64,000 nt of DNA from Mediterraneibacter butyricigenes (lineage in GTDB: Bacteria; Bacillota; Clostridia; Lachnospirales; Lachnospiraceae): positions 2,852,001 to 2,916,000 of the forward strand of contig NZ_BHGK01000001.1 in NCBI RefSeq assembly GCF_003574295.1, read 5' to 3'. Under the pieces are notes generated by a model, which saw nothing but the letters and a program-made list of their open reading frames with translations, did not search any database and was not told the DNA's origin. Both the position numbers and the translations under genes were made by a program. Positions 35,866-45,370 of this stretch are shown one piece after another; position 1 is the first letter of the stretch, and each line of letters begins with the position of its first letter.

Positions 35866-37299
35866 ATGAGCGAATTTGAGAGAATCGAGACAGGACTGGG
35901 CGAGGAATGTGGAGTATTTGGAGCCTATGATATGGACGGAGGAGATGTAGCAAGCTCCGTATATTATGGGCTTTTTGCGTTACAGCACCGCGGACAGGAA
36001 AGCTGCGGAATCGCGGTGACAGATACTTACGGGAAACGGAAAGTACTTCAGAAAAAAGGCCTGGGACAGATCAAAGATGTATTTGATGAAGAAGAACTGG
36101 ATAAGCTAAAGGGAAATCTTGGAGTCGGTCATGTCCGTTACTCTACGGCAGGTGCGACAAGACAGGAAAATGCCCAGCCTCTGGTAATTAACTATGTAAA
36201 GGGAACCCTGGCAATCGCCCACAACGGAAATCTGGTCAATGCCATTGAACTTCGGGAAGAACTGGCATATACCGGAGCCATTTTCCAGACGACCATTGAC
36301 TCGGAGGTCATTGCCTATCTGGTGGCAAGAGAGCGTCTGAATGTGGGCAAGGCAGAAGATGCCGTAAAAAATGCCATGAAAAAGATCAAGGGGGCTTATG
36401 CACTGGTGGTGAGCAGCCCGAGAAAGATGATCGGAGCAAGGGATCCGTTTGGCTTGAAACCATTGTGCATCGGAAAACGGGACAATACTTATTTCCTGGC
36501 ATCGGAGAGCTGTGCGATCGCAGCAGTGGGTGCGGAATTTGTACGCGATGTCCTTCCGGGTGAGATCGTAAGCTTTACGAAACATGGAGTGACTTCTGAC
36601 AAGTCCATGATGATTTCACCGGACAAACAGGCGCGGTGCATTTTTGAATATATTTATTTTGCGAGAACCGACAGCCGGATTGACGGAGTGGATGTCTATC
36701 ATGCCCGCCTGGTAGCGGGAAAAGCGCTGGCAAAATCCTATCCGGTGGAGGCAGATCTGGTGGTAGGTGTGCCGGATTCCGGTCTGGTAGCGGCTATGGG
36801 GTATTCGGAGGAATCCGGGATCCCGTACGGAATGGCTTTCCACAAAAACAGTTACGTGGGAAGAACCTTTATCAAGCCAAGACAAAAGGACAGAGAGTCC
36901 AGTGTGAAGATCAAACTGAATGTAATCAGTGAGGTCGTAAAAGGAAAAAGAATTGTTATGGTAGATGACTCTATCGTAAGAGGCACAACCTGTGCTAATA
37001 TAATAAAGATGTTAAAGAAAGCCGGAGCAACTGAAGTACATGTCAGAATCAGTTCCCCACCGTTTTTACATCCCTGTTATTTTGGAACGGATGTTCCGTC
37101 CAACGATCAGCTGATCGCACATTCTCATACAACCCAAGAGATCTGCGAGATGATCGGTGCGGACTCTCTGGGATATATGGAAGTTTCAAAACTAAAGGAT
37201 ATGGTCGGTGATATGGGATTCTGTGATGCATGTTTTACCGGAAATTATCCGATGGAAGTCCCGGACGGAGACATCAGTATGGCTTTTGAAGAATTATAA
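35866..37299 (+). CDS. purF: Amidophosphoribosyltransferase
   Basis: First step of purine synthesis: PRPP plus glutamine to phosphoribosylamine. 477 residues. A short propeptide precedes the catalytic Cys in EECGVFGAYD, as in Bacillus-type enzymes. The PRPP loop is VMVDDSIVRGTT. The C-terminal cysteines (GFCDACFTGNYP) with others may bind the iron-sulfur cluster of this class. AGGAGA precedes the ATG. Confidence 0.97.
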   Translation: MSEFERIETGLGEECGVFGAYDMDGGDVASSVYYGLFALQHRGQESCGIAVTDTYGKRKVLQKKGLGQIKDVFDEEELDKLKGNLGVGHVRYSTAGATRQENAQPLVINYVKGTLAIAHNGNLVNAIELREELAYTGAIFQTTIDSEVIAYLVARERLNVGKAEDAVKNAMKKIKGAYALVVSSPRKMIGARDPFGLKPLCIGKRDNTYFLASESCAIAAVGAEFVRDVLPGEIVSFTKHGVTSDKSMMISPDKQARCIFEYIYFARTDSRIDGVDVYHARLVAGKALAKSYPVEADLVVGVPDSGLVAAMGYSEESGIPYGMAFHKNSYVGRTFIKPRQKDRESSVKIKLNVISEVVKGKRIVMVDDSIVRGTTCANIIKMLKKAGATEVHVRISSPPFLHPCYFGTDVPSNDQLIAHSHTTQEICEMIGADSLGYMEVSKLKDMVGDMGFCDACFTGNYPMEVPDGDISMAFEEL

Positions 37300-37314
37300 A
37301 GGAGAGAACAGATT

Positions 37315-38748
37315 ATGAGTAACGACAGATATGTGAGTCCGCTTTCCGAGCGGTACGCAAGCCGTGAAATGCAGTATATTTTTTCACCGGACATGAAATT
37401 TAAGACCTGGAGAAAATTGTGGATTGCTCTTGCAGAGACAGAGAAAGAGCTGGGACTTCCGATTACGGATGAACAGATCGAAGAACTGAAAGCGCATGCA
37501 GAAGACATCAATTACGATGTGGCAAAGGCAAGAGAAAAGGAAGTCAGACATGATGTTATGTCTCATGTCTATGCATATGGAGTACAATGTCCGAAGGCAA
37601 AAGGAATCATCCACCTGGGAGCAACCTCCTGTTATGTAGGAGATAATACGGATATTATCATCATGGCGGAAGCATTGAAAGTCGTTAGGAAGAAACTGGT
37701 CAACGTCATCGCAGAGCTGGCCGGATTTGCAGAGAAATATAAAGATCTTCCGACTCTCGCATTTACACATTTTCAGCCGGCACAGCCTACTACGGTAGGA
37801 AAACGTGCGACCCTGTGGATGCAGGAATTTATGATGGATTATGAAGATCTGGAATATGTGCTGGGAAGTCTGAAACTTTTGGGATCCAAGGGAACGACCG
37901 GAACGCAGGCAAGCTTCCTGGAACTGTTTGAGGGAGACCAGGAGACGATTGATAAGATCGATCCGATGATCGCAGAAAAGATGGGATTCAAGGCTTGTTA
38001 TCCGGTATCCGGTCAGACTTATTCCAGAAAAGTGGATACCCGTGTGTTAAATATCCTGGCAGGAATTGCAGCCAGTGCCCATAAGATGTCAAATGATATC
38101 CGACTGCTTCAGCATTTGAAAGAGATCGAAGAACCGTTTGAAAAATCTCAGATCGGATCTTCTGCAATGGCATATAAGAGAAACCCGATGAGAAGTGAGC
38201 GAATCGCTTCCCTTTCCAGATATGTGATGATCGATGCGTTAAATCCGGCCATCACCTCTGCAACACAGTGGTTTGAGCGTACGCTGGATGATTCCGCAAA
38301 CAAACGACTGAGCGTGGCAGAAGGGTTCCTTACCATTGACGGAATTCTGGATCTCTGTCTGAATGTGGTAGACGGTCTGGTGGTATATCCGAAGGTGATC
38401 GAAAAGAGACTGAGAAGTGAACTGCCGTTTATGGCAACAGAAAATATTATGATGGATGCCGTAAAAGCAGGAGGCGACCGTCAGGAACTTCATGAACGGA
38501 TCCGCGAACTTTCCATGGAAGCCGGACGCAATGTGAAAGAAAAAGGTCTGGAAAATAATCTTCTGGAATTAATCGCAGCGGATGATGCTTTCAATCTGAC
38601 ACTGGAAGAGCTGGAGGCAACCATGGATCCGGCAAAATATACAGGAAGAGCCAAAGAACAGGTGGATGCTTTCCTGAAACAGGAGGTCGCACCGATCCTG
38701 GAAGCAAATAAAGAACTTTTGGGAGTAAAGGTGGAACTGTTTGTATAA
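37315..38748 (+). CDS. purB: Adenylosuccinate lyase
   Basis: Acts twice in purine synthesis: SAICAR to AICAR and adenylosuccinate to AMP. 477 residues. The fumarase-superfamily signature is [29 protein letters not shown] and [12 protein letters not shown] are also conserved. 15 nt after purF. A 12-bp-stem terminator follows immediately. Confidence 0.97.
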   Translation: MSNDRYVSPLSERYASREMQYIFSPDMKFKTWRKLWIALAETEKELGLPITDEQIEELKAHAEDINYDVAKAREKEVRHDVMSHVYAYGVQCPKAKGIIHLGATSCYVGDNTDIIIMAEALKVVRKKLVNVIAELAGFAEKYKDLPTLAFTHFQPAQPTTVGKRATLWMQEFMMDYEDLEYVLGSLKLLGSKGTTGTQASFLELFEGDQETIDKIDPMIAEKMGFKACYPVSGQTYSRKVDTRVLNILAGIAASAHKMSNDIRLLQHLKEIEEPFEKSQIGSSAMAYKRNPMRSERIASLSRYVMIDALNPAITSATQWFERTLDDSANKRLSVAEGFLTIDGILDLCLNVVDGLVVYPKVIEKRLRSELPFMATENIMMDAVKAGGDRQELHERIRELSMEAGRNVKEKGLENNLLELIAADDAFNLTLEELEATMDPAKYTGRAKEQVDAFLKQEVAPILEANKELLGVKVELFV

Positions 38749-38758
38749 GGAATTTTCT

Positions 38759-38794
38759 GAGGGCGTTGTAGTACTTACAATGCCCTCGTTTTAT
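38759..38794 (+). terminator. Terminator of the pur operon
   Basis: A 12-bp stem (GAGGGCGTTGTA with TACAATGCCCTC), 5-nt loop, then GTTTTAT. The likely start codon of the next gene (38780) lies in the right arm. Confidence 0.7.
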
Positions 38795-39961
38795 CAGAAG
38801 AGATTAAAGGCCGTTATCCTGGTGGCTGGAATGTTGCTTCTTGCGGTGCTTGGTGCGGAGCATATGACAAGAAGCCTGCCGGAAGAGTCAGGAGACGCAG
38901 GAAAAGAACACAGCAGAATATCGGCAGGAGCCGGTCATCTGACAGCGGCACCGCTTCTTGGAGTTTCTGAGATTCCGATGACGCTGGTCAGCGGGAAGAA
39001 TCCGACAGAATTTGCAGGTGCGGCAGAAAGTTCGACAAAACTGGCTGAGATTTTATGGAAAGAGCATGCGAAAGCGGACGAATCAGAAACGGATAGGGTG
39101 TCCGGACTGACAGGAGGGGAAAATGAATTTGCGGATGGAAAATCCGGAAACACAGTCATTCCCACGGTTCCTACGATATCGGATACTCCAGCCACACCCG
39201 ACATTCCGACCACACCGGATACTCCAGACACGCCGGATCTTCCGACCATCCCGGACACTCCAGCCACACCCGACATTCCGACCATACCGGATACTCCTGA
39301 TTCACCGGATCTTCCGGCAAGACCGGATGAACCGGGCATGTCGGATGGTGCGACAGAACCGAAGGATGCAGAAGATACCGGCAGAGAGGAAAATCCGAAA
39401 GTTCCGGTAATCAACGGATTTCTGCTGGATGAAGAAGGATGGATTGTCGGGATCGACCCCGCTACGTTTGCAACAGACGATGGTTATCTGGAACTTCCGT
39501 CAGAATCCTGCAAGGGGATCAGAGCCCATGTATTTGAAGGATGTACGGAAGCAATCGCGGAAATTTATGTGCCGGAAAATATAGTGGGAATGGAAGAAGG
39601 TGCTTTCCTGGGACTTCCTGATCTGGAATGGCTGGAAGTGGAGGCGTGTAATCCAAATTTTTCAAGTCTGGATGGAGTGATCTTTGATAAGGAGGGTTCC
39701 AGGCTATTTGCATTTCCGGCTGCGAGAACCGGAACGTATGAACCACCGTCTTCCCTGACGGAAATTGCGGATTATGCCCTGGATCAGAACAGTCTGTCCG
39801 GGCTGGAGTTCCGAAAGTATCAGAGTATGAAGCTGGGAAGCGCTGTGTTTGGAACCGGAAACGGTGCAGGAATCCGGATTTACATAAATGGAGCATATCT
39901 GAATCATTTTGAAGAGATCTTTGACGGATATGATGTGGAAGTGATTCCGTATTATCCGTAG
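38780..39961 (+). CDS. Cell-surface protein with Pro-rich repeat and LRR_5 (BspA-like) domain
   Basis: About 393 residues. A short basic head and one hydrophobic segment (KRLKAVILVAGMLLLAVLGA) act as signal peptide or anchor. A Pro/Asp/Thr-rich stalk (about 140-200, repeats such as TPDIPTTPDTPDTPD) follows, then a leucine-rich-repeat region of the BspA type (AHVFEGCTEAIAEIYVPENI and LTEIADYALDQNSL). No sorting motif is visible at the C-terminus. The start is uncertain: ATG 38780 has no good ribosome site and lies in the purB terminator; TTG 38741 has AGGTGG upstream and overlaps purB by 8 nt. Function probably adhesion or surface display, inferred from domains only. Confidence 0.75.
   Translation: MPSFYQKRLKAVILVAGMLLLAVLGAEHMTRSLPEESGDAGKEHSRISAGAGHLTAAPLLGVSEIPMTLVSGKNPTEFAGAAESSTKLAEILWKEHAKADESETDRVSGLTGGENEFADGKSGNTVIPTVPTISDTPATPDIPTTPDTPDTPDLPTIPDTPATPDIPTIPDTPDSPDLPARPDEPGMSDGATEPKDAEDTGREENPKVPVINGFLLDEEGWIVGIDPATFATDDGYLELPSESCKGIRAHVFEGCTEAIAEIYVPENIVGMEEGAFLGLPDLEWLEVEACNPNFSSLDGVIFDKEGSRLFAFPAARTGTYEPPSSLTEIADYALDQNSLSGLEFRKYQSMKLGSAVFGTGNGAGIRIYINGAYLNHFEEIFDGYDVEVIPYYP
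39178..39321 (+). repeat. 72-bp coding tandem repeat (two copies)
   Basis: The stretch ACTCCAGCCACACCCGACAT recurs at 39185 and 39257, a 72-bp period with few changes, encoding 24-residue units rich in TPD/IPT. Such repeats commonly change copy number, which would alter stalk length. Confidence 0.75.
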
Positions 39962-39982
39962 AAGGCGGAGAAAGGATGAAAT

Positions 39983-40546
39983 ATGAGGGCGAAAAGAATT
40001 GGAATAATCTTGATCAGCCTGCTTCTGATAGCAGACATAAGCGGCTGTGAAAATCTGAAGAAAAAGGATGCGCTTCCGGCTGCAAAGACGGAGGAGAGTG
40101 AAGTCTATCATGGATTTGATGATTTAAACCAGGATGACCCGAAGACGGCACAGGAAAGTGTCCTGAAAGAAAACGGAATGGTCTGCGCAGGAGGAAAGAT
40201 CGAAGCCGGAGAGAAGAACTGGGAGAAATTCCGGGAAGCAACGGGAGAAAAGAAGCCGGTGTCGATCCGCATTATGCAGAAAATCACAGACGGAGCACCT
40301 TTTTACAGAGATGTGATCTATGACGGAACCGTGTACCGGATGGTGATTTCCGTGGATCCGACCCGATTTGATTATACTTATAAAAATCTGCTGGTGCTGG
40401 AAGGAAAACGAACAGATGAATCGGTGACAAGCCGGCTGGTGGTGCTGACAGACCGGGAGGATCTGACCTTTGAAGAGGTGATCGAAAGTGAGGGAAACAG
40501 CGACAGTGAGAAAAGAAGTGAGTATCAGTTGATTTTCCGTGACTAG
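39983..40546 (+). CDS. Small lipoprotein of unknown function
   Basis: 187 residues. The signal peptide [18 protein letters not shown] places the lipid-bearing Cys at about 22. The mature part is acidic and probably beta-rich ([12 protein letters not shown], then [18 protein letters not shown]). I do not recognise the family. AAAGG is 7 nt before the ATG. It lies 21 nt after the LRR surface protein and may be exported with it. Confidence 0.72.
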   Translation: MRAKRIGIILISLLLIADISGCENLKKKDALPAAKTEESEVYHGFDDLNQDDPKTAQESVLKENGMVCAGGKIEAGEKNWEKFREATGEKKPVSIRIMQKITDGAPFYRDVIYDGTVYRMVISVDPTRFDYTYKNLLVLEGKRTDESVTSRLVVLTDREDLTFEEVIESEGNSDSEKRSEYQLIFRD

Positions 40547-40616
40547 AGAGTTATACTTAAGTACTGGGCGAGACTGCCCGAATCAGAAAAGAATGAAATC
40601 ACCGGGAGATAAGAAT

Positions 40617-42077
40617 ATGAGTAAAGTAAGAACAAGATTTGCACCAAGCCCGACAGGAAGAATGCATGTCGGCAACTTAAGAACGGCATTATATGCCTAT
40701 CTGATCGCGAAACATGAGGATGGAGACTTCCTTTTGAGAATCGAGGATACCGATCAGGAGCGTTATATGGAAGGTGCGGTAGATATTATTTACCGGACTA
40801 TGGAAAAAACAGGACTGATCCATGATGAGGGACCGGATAAGGACGGAGGCTGCGGACCTTATGTGCAGAGCGAAAGAAATGCATCCGGTATCTACCTGAA
40901 ATATGCCAAACAACTAGTAGAGCAGGGAGATGCTTATTACTGTTTCTGTGATAAAGAGCGTCTGGATTCTCTGAAAACATCTGTATCCGAAAACGGAACA
41001 GAGATCGTGGTATATGACAAGCACTGTCTGTCTCTCAGCAAAGAAGAAGTGGAGGCAAATCTGGCGGCTGGGAAACCGTGGGTAATCCGAATCAACATGC
41101 CGACAGAGGGAACCACAACCTTCCATGATGAGATTTACGGAGATATTGAGGTCCCGAATGCGGAATTGGATGATATGATTCTGATCAAATCGGACGGTTA
41201 TCCGACCTACAACTTTGCAAATGTAATCGACGATCATCTGATGGGAATTACTCACGTAGTAAGAGGAAATGAGTACCTTTCTTCCGCACCGAAATACAAT
41301 CGGCTGTACGAGGCATTTGGCTGGGATATCCCGGTTTATGTACACTGCCCGTTGATCACAGATGAGAATCATAAAAAACTGAGCAAACGAAGCGGACATT
41401 CTTCCTATGAAGATCTGATCGACCAGGGATTTGTCTCTGAGGCGGTTGTAAACTTCGTAGCACTTCTCGGATGGAGCCCGACAGATAACCAGGAGATCTT
41501 CTCTCTGGAAGAACTGGTAAAGGCGTTTGATTATCATCATATCAGCAAGTCACCGGCTGTCTTTGATCCGGTGAAGTTAAGATGGATGAATGGTGAATAC
41601 TTAAAAGCAATGGACTTTGACAAGTTCTATGAAATGGCACATCCGTATATTCAGAAAGTGATCACAAAGGATTATGACCTGAAGAAGATTGCTGCACTGA
41701 TCAAATCCAGGATTGAGATTTTCCCGGATATCGAAGAACAGATCGATTTCTTTGAGGAAGTTCCGGAATATGACACTTCCATGTATTGCCATAAGAAAAT
41801 GAAATCCAACGAAGAAACTTCCCTGGAAGTACTGAAAGAAGTAAGCAGTCTGCTGGCTGCACAGGAAGATTTCAGCAACGATGCACTCTTTGAATTGTTG
41901 AAAGGATACGCCGGTGAGAAGGGTGTGAAGATCGGATATGTAATGTGGCCGATCCGTACTGCAGTTTCCGGAAAACAGAGCACTCCGGGTGGTGCAACAG
42001 AACTGATGGAAGTACTGGGAAAAGAAGAATCCTTAAACCGTATTCAAAAAGGAATTGAAAAACTTGAAGCAAGATAA
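40617..42077 (+). CDS. gltX: Glutamate--tRNA ligase
   Basis: Charges tRNA-Glu (and perhaps tRNA-Gln in a transamidation organism). 486 residues. The class I signatures are [16 protein letters not shown] (HIGH region) and KKLSKRSG (KMSKS region); RIEDTDQER is conserved. ATG 40617 has GGGAGA upstream; the longer frame from 40539 overlaps the lipoprotein and is rejected. No T-box is visible. Confidence 0.96.
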   Translation: MSKVRTRFAPSPTGRMHVGNLRTALYAYLIAKHEDGDFLLRIEDTDQERYMEGAVDIIYRTMEKTGLIHDEGPDKDGGCGPYVQSERNASGIYLKYAKQLVEQGDAYYCFCDKERLDSLKTSVSENGTEIVVYDKHCLSLSKEEVEANLAAGKPWVIRINMPTEGTTTFHDEIYGDIEVPNAELDDMILIKSDGYPTYNFANVIDDHLMGITHVVRGNEYLSSAPKYNRLYEAFGWDIPVYVHCPLITDENHKKLSKRSGHSSYEDLIDQGFVSEAVVNFVALLGWSPTDNQEIFSLEELVKAFDYHHISKSPAVFDPVKLRWMNGEYLKAMDFDKFYEMAHPYIQKVITKDYDLKKIAALIKSRIEIFPDIEEQIDFFEEVPEYDTSMYCHKKMKSNEETSLEVLKEVSSLLAAQEDFSNDALFELLKGYAGEKGVKIGYVMWPIRTAVSGKQSTPGGATELMEVLGKEESLNRIQKGIEKLEAR

Positions 42078-43923
42078 CAGCAGGAAAAAATTAAATCCGG
42101 CACAAAGCGAGGCAGTGGCTCATAATGATGGGCCCTGCCTCGTTCTGGCAGGACCGGGATCCGGAAAGACACTGACCGTAGTAAAACGGGTAAAACGACT
42201 GCTCGAAGAAAAGAAGGCCGTGCCGGACGAAATCCTTGTCATCACATTTACCAAATATGCGGCAAGAGAAATGAAAGAGCGGTTCTGGGCGGAAATGGAT
42301 GGAAAAAAGCTGCCGGTGACCTTCGGAACATTTCACGGCATTTATTATGGGATTTTGAAATGGGCATACCGTCTGGGTCCGGCTAATATTTTATCAGAAG
42401 AAGAAAAATATCAGATTCTGGGGCATGTGGCATCTTTTTACGAGTTGGATGCAGCACAGGAGCAGGATTTTCTGACCAATCTGTCTTCGGAGATCGGAGT
42501 GGTGAAGAACAGCCGGTACAAGATTGAGAAGTATGAAGCAAAAAGCTGTCCGGTTCAGTCTTTCCGTGAGATTTATAAAGATTATGAGAAAAAAAGAAAA
42601 GAATTAAAGAAGATTGATTTTGACGATATGCTGGTGCTGTGTTGCCGGTTGTTTGAAAAGCGACCGGATCTTCTGAAGCTGTGGCAGGATAAATTCCGTT
42701 ATATTCTGGTGGACGAATTTCAGGATATCAACCAGATTCAGTATGATGTGATCAAAATGCTGGCAGCTCCGCAGAACAACCTGTTTGTGGTAGGCGATGA
42801 GGATCAGTCGATTTATGGATTCAGAGGAGCGAAGGCAGAGCTGATGTTTCAGTTTGAAAAAGACTATCCGGCGGCAAAACGAATTGTTCTGAATGAAAAT
42901 TATCGCTCTACCGGCAATATTGTCCGCTGCGCCAACCGTGTGATCAAAAACAATCAGATGCGGTATGAAAAGCAGATAAAGGCCGTGAAGCCAGACGGTG
43001 ATACTTTGCATGTCCAGGAAGTAAAAGATCCGAAAGAAGAGGCGGCATATCTGGCGGACGAAATCGAAAAAGAACTGAAAAAAGGCCGTCAGGAAGAAGA
43101 CATCGCAGTACTGTTCCGGACGAAGAACGAGACAGCCCCGCTTGTGGAGGAATTGTCCCGCAGAAGGATCTCGTTTTGGATGAGAGAGCAGATTTTCAAC
43201 ATTTATCATCATTTTATTGGAGAAAATATTGCGTCTTATTTTAAAATGGCGCTGGGGGATCGGAGCAGAAGAACATTTCTGAATGTGATGAATCGTCCGA
43301 AACGCTATCTGTCCAGAGAAAGTCTGGGATCGGAAGAAGTTTCTTTTGAGGAACTGCGGAATTTCTACTGTGACAAAAGCTGGATGCTGGATCGGATCGA
43401 TCAGTTGGATGTGGATCTGCGGATCCTGAACCGGATGACTCCATATGGAGCAATTCAGTATCTGAAGAAGTCTGTGGGGTATGTGGATTTCCTGAAAGAA
43501 TATGCCGAACAGAACAAAAGAAATGCAGAAGATCTCTTTGAAATCCTCTACCAGATCGAAAGCCAGGCAAAAGAATTTAAGACACTGGAAGAGTGGCTGA
43601 ATTACAGAGAGGAATATACACTTTCTTTAAAGATATTGCAGCAGAAAATGGATCGGACGGCAGGAAGCGGGATTCAGTTGATGACGTTGCACGGAGCGAA
43701 AGGGCTGGAGTATCCGGTGGTCTTTCTTCCGGAAGCCAATGAAACGATTCTTCCTCACCGCAAGAGTCGGACAAAGGAAGAACTGGAAGAAGAGCGTCGT
43801 CTGTTTTATGTGGGCATGACAAGAGCGAAGGAAAGGCTTGTTATTTCATACTGTGTAACAAAAAACGGAAAGGATCTGATACCTTCCCGTTTTGTTGATG
43901 AAATTTTTTCGGTAGAAGAATAG
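42055..43923 (+). CDS. UvrD/Rep-family ATP-dependent DNA helicase
   Basis: SF1A 3'-5' helicase, 622 residues. [20 protein letters not shown] with AGPGSGKT (motifs Q and I), [11 protein letters not shown] (II), [14 protein letters not shown] (III), [11 protein letters not shown] (IV), [20 protein letters not shown] (V) and [15 protein letters not shown] (VI) are all present. It is shorter than PcrA (about 740) and lacks the C-terminal extension. The start is TTG at 42055 or 42064, both overlapping the gltX end; AAGGA fits 42064 better. Role in repair or replication restart is inferred from family. Confidence 0.92.
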   Translation: MKNLKQDNSRKKLNPAQSEAVAHNDGPCLVLAGPGSGKTLTVVKRVKRLLEEKKAVPDEILVITFTKYAAREMKERFWAEMDGKKLPVTFGTFHGIYYGILKWAYRLGPANILSEEEKYQILGHVASFYELDAAQEQDFLTNLSSEIGVVKNSRYKIEKYEAKSCPVQSFREIYKDYEKKRKELKKIDFDDMLVLCCRLFEKRPDLLKLWQDKFRYILVDEFQDINQIQYDVIKMLAAPQNNLFVVGDEDQSIYGFRGAKAELMFQFEKDYPAAKRIVLNENYRSTGNIVRCANRVIKNNQMRYEKQIKAVKPDGDTLHVQEVKDPKEEAAYLADEIEKELKKGRQEEDIAVLFRTKNETAPLVEELSRRRISFWMREQIFNIYHHFIGENIASYFKMALGDRSRRTFLNVMNRPKRYLSRESLGSEEVSFEELRNFYCDKSWMLDRIDQLDVDLRILNRMTPYGAIQYLKKSVGYVDFLKEYAEQNKRNAEDLFEILYQIESQAKEFKTLEEWLNYREEYTLSLKILQQKMDRTAGSGIQLMTLHGAKGLEYPVVFLPEANETILPHRKSRTKEELEEERRLFYVGMTRAKERLVISYCVTKNGKDLIPSRFVDEIFSVEE

Positions 43924-43925
43924 AT

Positions 43926-44213
43926 CTATTCACTTATCTCGTCAAATTCCTGAGTGTCCAGCCACTCATCGAATGCATCTGCGGCGATCTCATATTCTTC
44001 ATCATCTAAGATATTGTCCAGCTCGGGTTCGCCGTCTTCAGACTCCAGATAACGGTAGATGAAGACTTCCCCGTCTGTGTTGTCTCCTTCTTCATCTAAG
44101 GGGAGAAGGGCAATATATTTCTGACCATTGGTTTCGTAAATCGTAAGGACCAGGCACTCCAGCGTCTCATCATTGTCCAGAGTCAGGGTCACAGTGATTG
44201 ATTCTTCGTTCAT
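43926..44213 (-). CDS. DUF1292 domain protein (YrzB-like)
   Basis: 95 very acidic residues. TVTLTLDNDETLECLVLTIY and KYIALLPLDEE match the DUF1292 family, small cytosolic proteins of unknown role. AGGAGG lies 5 nt before ATG 44213. It converges with the helicase gene, whose stop is only 2 nt away, and has its own promoter at 44242-44270. Confidence 0.9.
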   Translation of the reverse strand: MNEESITVTLTLDNDETLECLVLTIYETNGQKYIALLPLDEEGDNTDGEVFIYRYLESEDGEPELDNILDDEEYEIAADAFDEWLDTQEFDEISE

Positions 44214-44241
44214 AGGAACCTCCTGTTTTCTTGATGTTTTA

Positions 44242-44270
44242 ACTCTATCAAATCTTTGAAAAAAATGCAA
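44242..44270 (-). promoter_or_regulatory. Promoter of the DUF1292 gene
   Basis: Minus strand: TTGCAT, 17-nt spacer, TAGAGT. Close to and divergent from the next promoter. Confidence 0.5.
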
Positions 44271-44275
44271 TACTA

Positions 44276-44303
44276 TTGACAATATTGGGAAACAAGGTAG
44301 AAT
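44276..44303 (+). promoter_or_regulatory. Promoter of the sugar-binding lipoprotein operon
   Basis: Perfect TTGACA, 16-nt spacer, TAGAAT, followed by a leader of about 60 nt. No catabolite-repression site was recognised by eye. Confidence 0.7.
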
Positions 44304-44366
44304 AATGAAGGGAATGTCTGTTTTGGACGTTTTAGCAGAATCGAGAAGTTGAAATGGAGATATCTT

Positions 44367-45359
44367 ATGAAAAAGAAAGTGATGTATAGCTTGTTTTTGG
44401 TATTGTTTTCGCTGTTTCTACTGGCCGGATGTAAGAAAAATGTAGGAACCTCTGAGGATAATGCGGTTGTAGATGAAGAGAATCAGACGGAAGAAATATC
44501 TTATGATTATACCTTTGGATTTACTTGTATCGATATGTCGAATCCGTATTATGATACACTGGAAAAGTCTATCGAGACGGAACTGGAGAAAGTGGGATGC
44601 TCTCTGATGACAAGAGATCCTGCGCTGAATGTAGAGACGCAGATCCAACAGATCCAGGAGATGATCGATGCCGGAGTAGATGCGGTGTTCCTGTGTCCGG
44701 TAGACTGGGAAGCGATCCAGCCGGCGATTGATGCACTGAATGAGGCGGAGATTCCGATTATCAATATTGATACCCAGATCAAGGATGTGGAATCCATCAC
44801 AGCTTATGTGGGATCAGACAATAAAAACGCAGGTTATGTCTGCGGAGAAAACCTGATCGAGCTGAAGCCGGATGGCGGAAAAGTGGTCATTCTGGAAAGC
44901 CCGTCCATGAACTCGGTGAATGAACGTATTACCGGATTTGAAGAGGCAATTGCCGGAAAAGGATTTGAGATTGTCGCAAGATATGACACCAAAGGAGATC
45001 TGGAACAGTCCAGACAGGCAATGGAGAAAATCCTGGCCCAGTATTCAGACATTGACGCAGTCATGTGCGGGAATGATCAGTCCGCGCTGGGGGCACTGGT
45101 TTCCCTTGGGGTTGCTCAAAGAGACGATATCCTGATCTACGGAGTGGACGGTTCTCCAGATCTGAAAAAAGAACTGGCAAAATCCAATACCGCAATTGCG
45201 GGAACCGGAGCACAGTCGCCGATCAATGAAGGAAAAGATGCCGTGAAAGTGGGACTTGCTATTTTGAACGGTGAAGATTACGAGAAAAATACATATGAGC
45301 CAACCTTCTTTATCAATAAGGATAATGTAAAGATGTACGGAACAGACGGCTGGCAGTAA
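44367..45359 (+). CDS. Sugar ABC transporter substrate-binding lipoprotein (RbsB-like)
   Basis: 330 residues, lipoprotein signal MYSLFLVLFSLFLLAGC. The periplasmic-binding-protein type 1 domain has YTFGFTCIDMSNPYYDTL, AVFLCPVDWEAIQPAIDAL and VMCGNDQSALGAL. The ligand is unknown, perhaps a pentose, a hexose or autoinducer-2-like sugar. GGAGA precedes ATG 44367. No permease or ATPase lies nearby; the next gene, 12 nt on, is a GH13 homologue, which suggests a sensing or carbohydrate-related pair. Confidence 0.88.
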   Translation: MKKKVMYSLFLVLFSLFLLAGCKKNVGTSEDNAVVDEENQTEEISYDYTFGFTCIDMSNPYYDTLEKSIETELEKVGCSLMTRDPALNVETQIQQIQEMIDAGVDAVFLCPVDWEAIQPAIDALNEAEIPIINIDTQIKDVESITAYVGSDNKNAGYVCGENLIELKPDGGKVVILESPSMNSVNERITGFEEAIAGKGFEIVARYDTKGDLEQSRQAMEKILAQYSDIDAVMCGNDQSALGALVSLGVAQRDDILIYGVDGSPDLKKELAKSNTAIAGTGAQSPINEGKDAVKVGLAILNGEDYEKNTYEPTFFINKDNVKMYGTDGWQ

Positions 45360-45370
45360 GGAGAGCATGT

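Noticed and set aside
39170-39330. CRISPR-like array
   Set aside because: The repeat is an in-frame coding tandem repeat without spacers.
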